NCBI RefSeq assembly: GCF_000013385.1
Contig: NC_007760.1
Location: forward strand, 3,198,001-3,262,000
Origin: Anaeromyxobacter dehalogenans 2CP-C
Lineage (GTDB): Bacteria; Myxococcota; Myxococcia; Myxococcales; Anaeromyxobacteraceae
Length of the DNA stretch: 64,000 nt
Direction: 5' to 3'
Shown one piece after another: positions 52,196 to 58,968 of this stretch. A model generated the notes under the pieces. That model worked only from the letters and a program-made list of their open reading frames with translations. It was not told the origin of the DNA and did not search any database. Both the position numbers and the translations under genes were made by a program. Numbering within the stretch: the stretch's first letter is position 1; each line of letters opens with the position of its first letter.

Positions 52196-52801
52196 GTGCA
52201 CGCTCAGACCGTCGCCCTCGCTACCGCGCTCCTCCTCTCCGCCATGCCGCTCGACGCGCGCGCGTACTGGTACGCTCGCCAGGTGTCGGACACCCGCTAC
52301 GGTGGGTGCCAGCAGGCCGAGGACAGCCTGGATGACGTCCTCGCCCATGTGAGCGCCGGGTGGGCGCGGGCGAGCCAGGGCCGCGGGAGGGCCTGTACCG
52401 TGGTCCGGAGCGGTCCCGAAGCCTCGGTCGGATTCGCCGTCGATTGCGGAGAGGGCGGCGTGCACCTCTTCTTCCGCTCCGAGGCGCAGTGCGCGCTGTT
52501 CGTGTCGACCATCAACGCCGGCCGGCGCGCCACCCCCGAGGACTACGTGCCGCCGGGCGCGAAGAACAGGTCGACCTGGCTCATCACGTACGGTCAGTGC
52601 ATGGAGAGCTGGGTGCATGCCGAGACCGTCCGGCGCCGAGCGCTGCAGGTCACCGCGACCATGTGCGAGTGCCTCGCCGGCGAGCTGGCAGCGTCGGCGG
52701 CGGCGCCCACGGAGGCCCGGGTCCAGGCCGCGGGCCGCGCCTGCCTGGCTGCCGTGCCCGCCTCGGAGAAGGCGAAGCTGGCACCGCCGCGCCCCCGCTA
52801 G
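52196..52801 (+). CDS. exported protein of unknown function
   Basis: A 201-residue protein with a signal peptide (HAQTVALATALLLSAMPLDARA) and several Cys (YGGCQQAED, GRACTVVRSG, FAVDCGEGG, AQCALFV, YGQCMESW, TMCECLAG). No domain recognised. GTG 52196 follows GTGGAGC at good spacing. It stands alone. Confidence 0.65.
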   Translation: MHAQTVALATALLLSAMPLDARAYWYARQVSDTRYGGCQQAEDSLDDVLAHVSAGWARASQGRGRACTVVRSGPEASVGFAVDCGEGGVHLFFRSEAQCALFVSTINAGRRATPEDYVPPGAKNRSTWLITYGQCMESWVHAETVRRRALQVTATMCECLAGELAASAAAPTEARVQAAGRACLAAVPASEKAKLAPPRPR

Positions 52802-52916
52802 CCGCGCGGCATGGCGCGCCTTGCGGCCGGGCCCCCTCGTGGCACAATGGCTTCGTTTGTTCCCCTCGCAGCTCGAGGCGCTGGAAGTCGCGCCCGTCCA
52901 ACGATAGGAGCGAAGC

Positions 52917-53195
52917 ATGAAGATCCAGCTCGGACTCACGAAGGAGTGGACCACCGTCGAGCGCCGCAAGCTGAAGGTGGTGGATCTGCGAGAGTTTCTG
53001 ATGGAGCACTACCCGCGGGACCACGGGTGGGCCGACGAGAAGCAGGCGCTCATCTTCCTCCAGGAGCACCTGCCGACGGAGCAGCTTCACGCGGTCCTCA
53101 AGGCGATGAAGAACGACACGAACGAGATCACCCGGGAGGCCCCCGAGCTCACGCACAAGAAGTTCTGGTTCGAGGTCGTCCCGGACGAGAAGTAG
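52917..53195 (+). CDS. conserved-looking hypothetical protein
   Basis: A 92-residue soluble protein (MKIQLGLTKEWTTVERRKLKVVDLREFLMEHYPRDHGWADEKQALIFLQEHLP...), charged and apparently alpha/beta. ATG 52917 follows a TAGGAGCGAAG site. No family recognised. A 6-bp hairpin (GCTGCT/AGCAGC, 53195-53209) follows directly. Confidence 0.65.
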   Translation: MKIQLGLTKEWTTVERRKLKVVDLREFLMEHYPRDHGWADEKQALIFLQEHLPTEQLHAVLKAMKNDTNEITREAPELTHKKFWFEVVPDEK

Positions 53196-53236
53196 CTGCT
53201 GGGAGCAGCACCCGCATGTAGGCCAATGTAGTCCAC

Positions 53237-53391
53237 GCAACAGGATCCCGTCCCCACCGGCAGCGGGAGACGCAGCGGTGGCTCGTACGGTCGATCGCGA
53301 GTGGCCATCCTGTTGCACGTTGGGCTATATGAGTGCCCTACCAGCGTCAGCGGCCCGGTTCGGGCCCGGGCGCCGCCACACCCCCGGAGCT
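53237..53391 (+). promoter_or_regulatory. hairpin-rich leader upstream of infA (candidate structured RNA)
   Basis: GCAACAGGAT (53237-53246) pairs perfectly with ATCCTGTTGC (53307-53316). Inside it CCACCG (53254-53259) pairs with CGGTGG (53276-53281), and CTCG (53282-53285) with CGAG (53298-53301), giving a possible three-way junction. GGGC/GCCC (53322-53338) and GGCCCG/CGGGCC (about 53352-53366) follow, then a terminator. No coding frame with a ribosome-binding site is here. Confidence 0.45.
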
Positions 53392-53415
53392 CCCGCCGCG
53401 AGGCGGGTTTCTTTT
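53392..53415 (+). terminator. intrinsic terminator 29 bases before infA
   Basis: CCCGCC (53392-53397) pairs with GGCGGG (53402-53407) over GCGA, followed by TTTCTTTT. It would end a short transcript from the region before it or act as an attenuator of infA. Confidence 0.75.
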
Positions 53416-53443
53416 ACGTCCGGGTTCACCGACTGGAGAGCGT

Positions 53444-53662
53444 TTGAGCGAGAAGGAAGCTGGCATCGAGGTTCAGGGGCGCGTCGAGGAGTCGAGCGGC
53501 GGCATGTATCGCGTGAAGCTCGACCAGGGCCCCGTCGTCCTGGCGTACCCGTCCGGCAAGATGAAGCGGTTCCACATCCGCATCATCACGGGCGACCGCG
53601 TGAAGGTGGAGCTCTCGCCGTACGACCTGACGCGCGGCCGCATCACGTACCGCGACAAGTAG
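53444..53662 (+). CDS. infA: translation initiation factor IF-1
   Basis: A 72-residue S1/OB-fold protein, exactly the usual IF-1 length, which binds the ribosomal A site during initiation. [63 protein letters not shown] matches the family throughout. The start is TTG 53444 after GGAGAGCG; the frame is open far upstream but that part is not IF-1-like. It is outside any ribosomal-protein operon and is preceded by a terminator. Confidence 0.95.
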   Translation: MSEKEAGIEVQGRVEESSGGMYRVKLDQGPVVLAYPSGKMKRFHIRIITGDRVKVELSPYDLTRGRITYRDK

Positions 53663-53686
53663 GACGGCCGGCCGCTCGCGGCCCCC

Positions 53687-54310
53687 CTACAGCACCGCCC
53701 GCAGCACGGACGAGACCTGCTCGGTCGTCGGCTTCGGCCCCTGGCCGATGGCGTACATGAGCGTGATGCCGTCGATGAGGCCGGCACACGTCTCGATGGG
53801 CGCGTCGGCCCGCCCGTGCGAGATCAGCTTCACGAAGAACGCGATGGGCCGGCGCGCCGCCGCGGTCAGGCGCTCGCCGACGCCGGCCAGGTCCTCGCGC
53901 CGCGCCGCGGCCATGGTCAGCTCGACGCGCGCCAGGAACAGGTGGCGCGTGTCGTCGGCGTACCTCACGAGCTCGTCGGCCACGTACGCGACGGCGGCGT
54001 CGAGGCCCTGCCGCGCGGCGCGCTCGGCGAACCCCACCTGCAGCTCGTCGCACTCCTTCTCCAGCAGCGCCGCGAGGTGGTCGGCGGCCGCCACGAGCAG
54101 CGCGCTCTTCTTCGGGAAGTAGTAGGTCGTCGAGCCCTGGGGCAGGCCGGCGGCCTCGTCCACGGCGCGGTGGGTCACGCCCTCGAGCCCCCGGCTCGCG
54201 AGCAGCTCCAGCACGGCCTCGAGGATCACGGCGCGGCGGTCGGACCGCTCCGCGGTGGCGTCCTGCCGCGCGTGGGACGCGCGGGGCTTCTTCCTGTCTG
54301 CTTTGCCCAT
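53687..54310 (-). CDS. TetR-family repressor
   Basis: A 207-residue repressor. HTH: RRAVILEAVLELLASRGLEGVTHRAVDEAAGLPQGSTTYYFPKKSALLVAA. The C-terminal part (PIAFFVKLISHGRADAPIETCAGLIDGITLMYAIGQG) resembles the TetR_C group. It is divergent from a RidA-like gene, and an inverted repeat lies over that gene's -10 box. Confidence 0.9.
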   Translation of the reverse strand: MGKADRKKPRASHARQDATAERSDRRAVILEAVLELLASRGLEGVTHRAVDEAAGLPQGSTTYYFPKKSALLVAAADHLAALLEKECDELQVGFAERAARQGLDAAVAYVADELVRYADDTRHLFLARVELTMAAARREDLAGVGERLTAAARRPIAFFVKLISHGRADAPIETCAGLIDGITLMYAIGQGPKPTTEQVSSVLRAVL

Positions 54311-54343
54311 CGGCCTTCCTTCGGGCTCGTCGGTCCGCCCGTG

Positions 54344-54375
54344 TTGACAGGCGGCGAGTCTCTACGTATGTAGAG
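54344..54375 (+). promoter_or_regulatory. ridA promoter with overlapping TetR operator
   Basis: TTGACA (54344-54349), 17-base spacer, TATGTA (54367-54372): a nearly ideal sigma-70 promoter. CTCTAC-GTAT-GTAGAG (54360-54375) is a perfect inverted repeat covering the -10 box; a bound repressor would block polymerase. A related half CTCTAC occurs again at about 54407-54412. Confidence 0.75.
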
Positions 54376-54427
54376 TCCGCTTCGTCATCCGCAGCGCTCT
54401 CCCCTACTCTACAGGACTCGTGACCTC

Positions 54428-54838
54428 ATGACCGCTCCCATCGCCCGCCTGAACCCGCCCACCCTGCCCGACGCCGGGGCCATGGGCTACTCGCAGATCT
54501 CCGTGGTCGAGCCCGGCAGCCGCATGGCGTACGTGTCGGGCCAGGTGGCGTGGCGTCCGGGCGGCGAGGCGCCGCCCGCCGACCTCCTCGAGCAGACCCG
54601 GATCGCGGCCAGGAACGCCCGCGCCGCGCTCGACGCGCTGGGCGCCACGCCGCAGGACGTCGTCATCGCCCGCTGCTTCGTGACCGATCTCACGCCCGAG
54701 CGGCTGCACGCGATGTTCCCGGCCGTGCTGGAGCTGTTCGACGGGGCCAAGCCGTGCCTCACCGGCGTGGGCGTCGCCGCGCTCGCCGCCCCCGATCTGC
54801 AGGTCGAGCTGGAGCTGACGGTCCGGCTGCCGGGCTGA
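54428..54838 (+). CDS. RidA-family protein
   Basis: A 136-residue YjgF/RidA-fold protein (MAYVSGQVAWRPGGEAPPADLLEQTRIAARNARAALDALGATPQDVVIARCFVTDL). RidA members hydrolyse reactive enamine/imine intermediates; this belongs to a diverged subgroup because the signature Arg seen near the end of archetypal RidA is not obvious. It is the target of the divergent TetR regulator. Confidence 0.85.
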   Translation: MTAPIARLNPPTLPDAGAMGYSQISVVEPGSRMAYVSGQVAWRPGGEAPPADLLEQTRIAARNARAALDALGATPQDVVIARCFVTDLTPERLHAMFPAVLELFDGAKPCLTGVGVAALAAPDLQVELELTVRLPG

Positions 54839-54897
54839 CCGCCTCCGGCCGGGCGCGGCGGCACCGCCCGCGGGCGCACGCGCCAGGCCCCCGCTAC

Positions 54898-56088
54898 ATG
54901 GGCGGGATGGCCTGGCGGTTCGGAGCGTACGAGCTCGACCCGGCGCGTCGCGAGCTGCGCGTCGCCGGGGCGCCGCGAGCGCTCCAGCCGCTGGTGCTCG
55001 CGGTGCTCGCCTACCTCGTCCGGAACCGCCACCGCGTCGTCCCCAAGGAGGAGCTGCTGCGCGAGCTCTGGCCGGACGCGGTGGTCACGGACGCCTCGCT
55101 CCAGCGCGCGGTGAGCCTCGCGCGCCACGCGCTCCGTCCGGCGGATCGCCGGCTGCTGCGCACCTACGCGCGGCAGGGATACCGGTTCGTGGGCGAGCTC
55201 GTGGAGGCCGAGCCGGACCCGGCGGACGCTGCGGCCGACGCGCCCCCGAGGTACGTCCGCTCGGGCGACGTCCACGTGGCGTACCGCACCGTCGGGCGCG
55301 GCCCGCTCGACGTCGTCCTGGTGCTCGGGTGGTCGCTCGGCATGCGCGCCGCGCTCGAGCTGCCGGGCGGCTCCGAGCTCGTCCGCGCGCTCTCCACGCG
55401 CGCCCGGGTGATCCTGTTCGACAAGCGCGGGACGGGCGCGAGCGACCGCGTGAAGGCGCTGCCCGAGCTGCCGCAGCGGGTCGAGGACCTCGAGGCCGTC
55501 CTCGACGCGGTGCGGTCGCCGGGCGCGGTGCTGGTCGGGTTCTCCGAGGGAGGTCCGCTGGCGCTCGCGTTCGCCGCGACGCGCCCGCTCCGCGTGCGCG
55601 GCGTCGCCCTCGTCGGCGCCTTCGCCCGCATGTCGGCCGCGCCGGACCACCCCGCCGGCTGGGGCGAGGCCGAGATCGCCACGCTGCGCGCGTACATCGC
55701 GCACGGCTGGGGTGCCGGCGCGACGATGGGCGCGCTCGTCCCCGCCCGCCACCTCACCCCGCCGCTGCGCGCCTGGGCGGCGCGGGCCGAGCAGGAGGGG
55801 GCGAGCCCGGGTGCGGCGCTCGAGCTCCTGGAGATGAACCTCGGGATCGACGTCCGGCCCCTGCTGCCGCGGGTGCGGACGCCCGCCGTGGTGCTGCACG
55901 CGACCGGCGACCGCGTCGTGCGCGCCGGGAACGGGCGGGCGCTCGCCGCCGCCATCCCCGGCGCGCGCCTCGTCGAGCTGCCCGGCGACGACCACGCCTT
56001 CCTCTTCGGTGGCCGCCCCACGCTCGAGCGCGAGCTCGCGGCGCTCCTCGAGCGGGCGGCCGCCCGACGCGGCGCCCCGCTCACCTGA
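54898..56088 (+). CDS. winged-helix DNA-binding/alpha-beta hydrolase fusion
   Basis: A 396-residue protein. Residues about 1-100 are an OmpR/CadC-type winged helix (FGAYELDPARRELRVAGAPRALQPLVLAVLAYLVRNRHRVVPKEELLRELWPDAVVTDASLQRAVSLARHAL). Residues about 120-390 are an alpha/beta hydrolase: VILFDKRGTGASDRV, nucleophile elbow LVGFSEGGPLAL (Ser), TPAVVLHATGDRVVRAGNGRALA (Asp) and a late GDDHAFLFGG (His). The full triad is visible, so the enzyme part may be active or sense a substrate. No membrane segment. ATG 54898 or 54907. Confidence 0.85.
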   Translation: MGGMAWRFGAYELDPARRELRVAGAPRALQPLVLAVLAYLVRNRHRVVPKEELLRELWPDAVVTDASLQRAVSLARHALRPADRRLLRTYARQGYRFVGELVEAEPDPADAAADAPPRYVRSGDVHVAYRTVGRGPLDVVLVLGWSLGMRAALELPGGSELVRALSTRARVILFDKRGTGASDRVKALPELPQRVEDLEAVLDAVRSPGAVLVGFSEGGPLALAFAATRPLRVRGVALVGAFARMSAAPDHPAGWGEAEIATLRAYIAHGWGAGATMGALVPARHLTPPLRAWAARAEQEGASPGAALELLEMNLGIDVRPLLPRVRTPAVVLHATGDRVVRAGNGRALAAAIPGARLVELPGDDHAFLFGGRPTLERELAALLERAAARRGAPLT

Positions 56089-56746
56089 TCGCCACCGCCG
56101 CGATCTGCGAGCGGATCGGCAGGAACGCCGTGCGCAGCGTGAACGGCGTGATCTCGACGGCGGCGAACCCGGCCTCCCGCAGGAGCCCGGCGACGTCGCG
56201 CTGCGTTTCGCAGCCCTCGAACAGCCACCGCCAGGGCCGCTCCACCAGCCGCTGCACGCGGGCGACGCGGCTCCCCTCCGGCGCGGCGACGTGCTCGACG
56301 CACCAGAAGCGGCCCTCGGGCCGGAGCACGCGCCGGATCTCCGCGAGCGCGCGCGCGGGGTCGGTCACGGTGCACAGCACCAGGCTCGAGATCACCGCGT
56401 CCACGCTCTGGTCCGGCAGCGGCAGCCGCTCCGCCAGCCCGGCGCGGACGTCCACCGTGACGCGGTGCCGGGTCGCCGCCGCCCGTAGGCTCGCGTGCAG
56501 GTGGACGTTCGGCTCGACCGCGATCACGTGCGTGCCTGGCGCGAGGTAGCGGAGGTTCGCGCCGTTCCCTGCCCCGATCTCGAGGATCGTGCGCGGCAGC
56601 CCTCCGAAGAGTTCGCGCTTCACGTGCTGGTACTTCCGGTGCGCGTAGCCGTCCAGCGCGCGGAAGATCCACGCGTTGAGCCGCGCGCGAACCGGGTGAG
56701 CGACGCGCTCCCCCGCGCTCGTCGTGTCCGTCAGGTGCAGGTACAT
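56081..56746 (-). CDS. class I SAM-dependent methyltransferase
   Basis: A 221-residue Methyltransf_11-type enzyme: ILEIGAGNGANLRYLAPGTHVIAVEPN (SAM site), LPLPDQSVDAVISSLVLCTVTDPARALAEIRRVLRPEGRFWCVEH. The C-terminal RLVERPWRWLFEGCETQRDVAGLLREAGFAAVEI resembles methyltransferase-like proteins acting on small molecules or thiols. ATG 56746 follows GAGGAGGACGGACC. It converges with the fusion-protein gene by 8 bases. Confidence 0.88.
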   Translation of the reverse strand: MYLHLTDTTSAGERVAHPVRARLNAWIFRALDGYAHRKYQHVKRELFGGLPRTILEIGAGNGANLRYLAPGTHVIAVEPNVHLHASLRAAATRHRVTVDVRAGLAERLPLPDQSVDAVISSLVLCTVTDPARALAEIRRVLRPEGRFWCVEHVAAPEGSRVARVQRLVERPWRWLFEGCETQRDVAGLLREAGFAAVEITPFTLRTAFLPIRSQIAAVAIR

Positions 56747-56889
56747 GGTCCGTCCTCCTCGTGCGCACTTCCGCACGCGCGAGAAGGTACGTGGGCACCC
56801 GGGGCACGTCCTGACCGAACCCTGATCTCGCACCGGCCGCGCGGAGGGGGCAGCTCCCCCCGATCGCCGCCTGCGCTCCGGGCTGGGGC

Positions 56890-58041
56890 TCACCCCCAGC
56901 GCGCCAGCCACTCCCGCTCCCACGCCTCCTTCGCGCGGTGGGCCTCCTCGCCCGGCGGCTCCAGCGAGACGGCCGGGGCCGGCTCCGCGAAGAAGTCGCC
57001 GTGGCCGAACGCGGCCACCCCGTCGCCGGTCTCGACCCAGCACTCGCCCATCGCAGCGTAGGCGCCGGCGGGCTCGCCACCCGTCACCTCGGCCGCGATC
57101 GCGCGGGCCACGACCTCCGCCTCGCCACGCGCGAACGAGGCGGCCTTCGGGAGCGGCTTGCCCACCTTCAGCGGGATCCCGGTGACGTCGCCGATGGCCC
57201 ACACGCGCTCGAACCGGGTCCGGAGCGTCGCGCGATCGACCGGGACCCACCCGCTCTCGCCGGTGAGGCCCGCCTCCCGCACGGCACGCGGGGCGCGGTG
57301 CGGCGCGACGAACGCGAGCAGGTCGTATGCGGCCGATGCGCCGTTCGAGAAGTCCAGGCGACGCGCCGCAGCGTCCGCGCGCACCACCTGGTGCTCCGGA
57401 TGGTAGGCGATGCCCTTGGTCCCGAGGAGCCCGCGCACCGCGGCCGAGACCGCCGGGCCGGCCACGCCCATGGGCCCCGGCTCCGCGGCATACAGGTCGA
57501 TGCTGCACCGCGCGCGGACGCCCCTCCGGCGCAGGCTCCACTCGACGAGCAGCGCCGTCTCGTACGGCGCGGCCGGACACTTGTACGCGGGCGCGGCGGT
57601 GAGGACGACCACCCGGCCGCCGTCGAGCCGGGCGAGCGCGTCGCGCAGCGCGACCGCGCCCTCGATCGAGTAGAACGAGTGCCCCGCCTCGGCCAGGCCG
57701 GGGACCGCCGAAGCGTCGAGGTCCGCCCCCAGCGCGACCACGAGGCGATCCGCCGCGAGCGCTCGCCCGGCAACGGTCACGCGGCGCGCCGCCGGGTCGA
57801 TCTGCTCGACCTCGCCGGTCACCACCTCGATCCCGTGACGCGTGAGCCCGGAGATGGGCCGCGCGACGTCCTCCGGCCGGACCTCGCCGACGATGATCCG
57901 CAGGAGCGAGGCTCCGAGGACGAACCGGTCGGAACGCTCGACCACCGTGATCCGGTGGTCCGGTGGGAGCAGCCGGCGCAGCTCGGTCGCGACGACGTTG
58001 CCGCCGACGCCGCCGCCCAGGACGAGGACGCTCGGGTTCAT
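56890..58041 (-). CDS. FAD-dependent oxidoreductase, sulfide:quinone oxidoreductase-like
   Basis: A 383-residue flavoprotein of the NDH-2/SQR superfamily. FAD site VLVLGGGVGGNVVATELRRLLP; LVVALGADLDASAVPGLAEAGHSFYSIEGA; Cys-bearing VLTAAPAYKCPAAPYETALLVEWSLRRRG, with the Cys typical of SQR-like enzymes; second FAD loop RVWAIGDVTGIPLKVGKPLPKAASFARGEAEVVA. It probably passes electrons from sulfide or a related thiol to quinone. It lies upstream of the methyltransferase gene on the same strand. Confidence 0.82.
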   Translation of the reverse strand: MNPSVLVLGGGVGGNVVATELRRLLPPDHRITVVERSDRFVLGASLLRIIVGEVRPEDVARPISGLTRHGIEVVTGEVEQIDPAARRVTVAGRALAADRLVVALGADLDASAVPGLAEAGHSFYSIEGAVALRDALARLDGGRVVVLTAAPAYKCPAAPYETALLVEWSLRRRGVRARCSIDLYAAEPGPMGVAGPAVSAAVRGLLGTKGIAYHPEHQVVRADAAARRLDFSNGASAAYDLLAFVAPHRAPRAVREAGLTGESGWVPVDRATLRTRFERVWAIGDVTGIPLKVGKPLPKAASFARGEAEVVARAIAAEVTGGEPAGAYAAMGECWVETGDGVAAFGHGDFFAEPAPAVSLEPPGEEAHRAKEAWEREWLARWG

Positions 58042-58417
58042 GACGACCTCCGCGCGGCTGAGATGCAGGGCGCGTGCGTCCGTCGCAAGCCCCTGTCAGT
58101 GCGCGTCCGCCGTCCGCGGCGCCGTCGCCTGGCCCGCGGACCGTCCGGAATGCCCCGCGCCCCCATCCTCCTGAGCTTCAGGAACAAACGCGCGGTCCAC
58201 CCGGCTCGGCATGCGCTTCAGCCAGCTCACCGGTCGCCTCCCGGCCACCCGGGCCGCCGTGGCCTCACGCCCATTGGGCGCGTCGCGGCGCCGTCCGGTC
58301 GCGGGATCTCATGGGCAGGGACCTTGGCGTGCGGCAGGCGGGAGCAGCGGCTCCAGGAACGGGGTGGCGCGAGCCGCGCACCGGCATCAGACATCCGGGC
58401 GAGGAAGGGAGGCGCGC
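58042..58417. promoter_or_regulatory. divergent intergenic region
   Basis: About 375 bases between the SQR-like gene and the glyoxalase-type gene. It must carry promoters for both, but no good boxes are seen, and no open frame has a convincing ribosome-binding site. Confidence 0.35.
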
Positions 58418-58843
58418 ATGGACCAGCCTGCCGCAAGGTCGTTCGTCCGGAGCGTTCACGGCGTCCGATACCAGGTGAAGGACGTCGCCCGGTCGGTGGC
58501 GTTCTACACGCGACAGCTCGGGTTCGAGCTGAAGCACCAGCAGCTACCGGCGTTCGCCAACGTCTCGCTGGGTGAGGTGAGCCTCCTGCTCAGCGGTCCC
58601 GGCGCCTCCGGGTCGCGACCGATGCCGGGGGGTCGCCCGCAGGAGCCGGGCGGCTGGAACCGGGTCGTGCTGCGGGTGGACGACCTGCCCGGGTTCGTCG
58701 CCGAGCTGAAGAAGGTGGGGGTTCGCTTCCGCAACGACGTGGAGACCGGCCCTGGCGGTCGCCAGGTCCAGATCGAGGACCCGGACGGGAACCCCGTCGA
58801 GCTCTTCGAGCCCGCTGGCGCGCCGGCAGGCGCGCGGCCCTGA
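58418..58843 (+). CDS. VOC/glyoxalase-fold protein
   Basis: A 141-residue protein of the vicinal-oxygen-chelate fold: VRYQVKDVARSVAFYTRQLGFELKHQQLPAFANVSLGEVSLLLSG and VDDLPGFVAELKKVGVRFRNDVETGPGGRQVQIEDPDGNPVELFEP. The two paired betaalphabeta modules and the last Glu (VELFEP) are typical of glyoxalase/dioxygenase-like or resistance proteins; the reaction is unknown. ATG 58418 follows GGAAGGGAGG. Confidence 0.88.
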   Translation: MDQPAARSFVRSVHGVRYQVKDVARSVAFYTRQLGFELKHQQLPAFANVSLGEVSLLLSGPGASGSRPMPGGRPQEPGGWNRVVLRVDDLPGFVAELKKVGVRFRNDVETGPGGRQVQIEDPDGNPVELFEPAGAPAGARP

Positions 58844-58968
58844 CGACCGTCGCCTCCCGGTGTCGCCGCCGAGGTGGCGGATGGACGAGGCGCTACGGAG
58901 GCGTGCGGCCGGACGACGCGGCCCGCCGTCGGTCCAGTCGGTCGCTCACGCGGTACGATCGCCGCGCC

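Noticed and set aside
52840-52860. Sigma-54 promoter TGGCACAATGGCTTCG
   Set aside because: The GC of the -12 element is one base out of place and no enhancer or activator gene is near.
51794-52969. Long minus-strand frame as gene
   Set aside because: It is antisense to the exported protein gene, has no recognisable domain and no ribosome-binding site.
53300-53382. tRNA gene suggested by GGTTCGGGCCCGGG and CGCCGCCA
   Set aside because: No matching 5' acceptor strand, D-arm or anticodon arm at the right distance.
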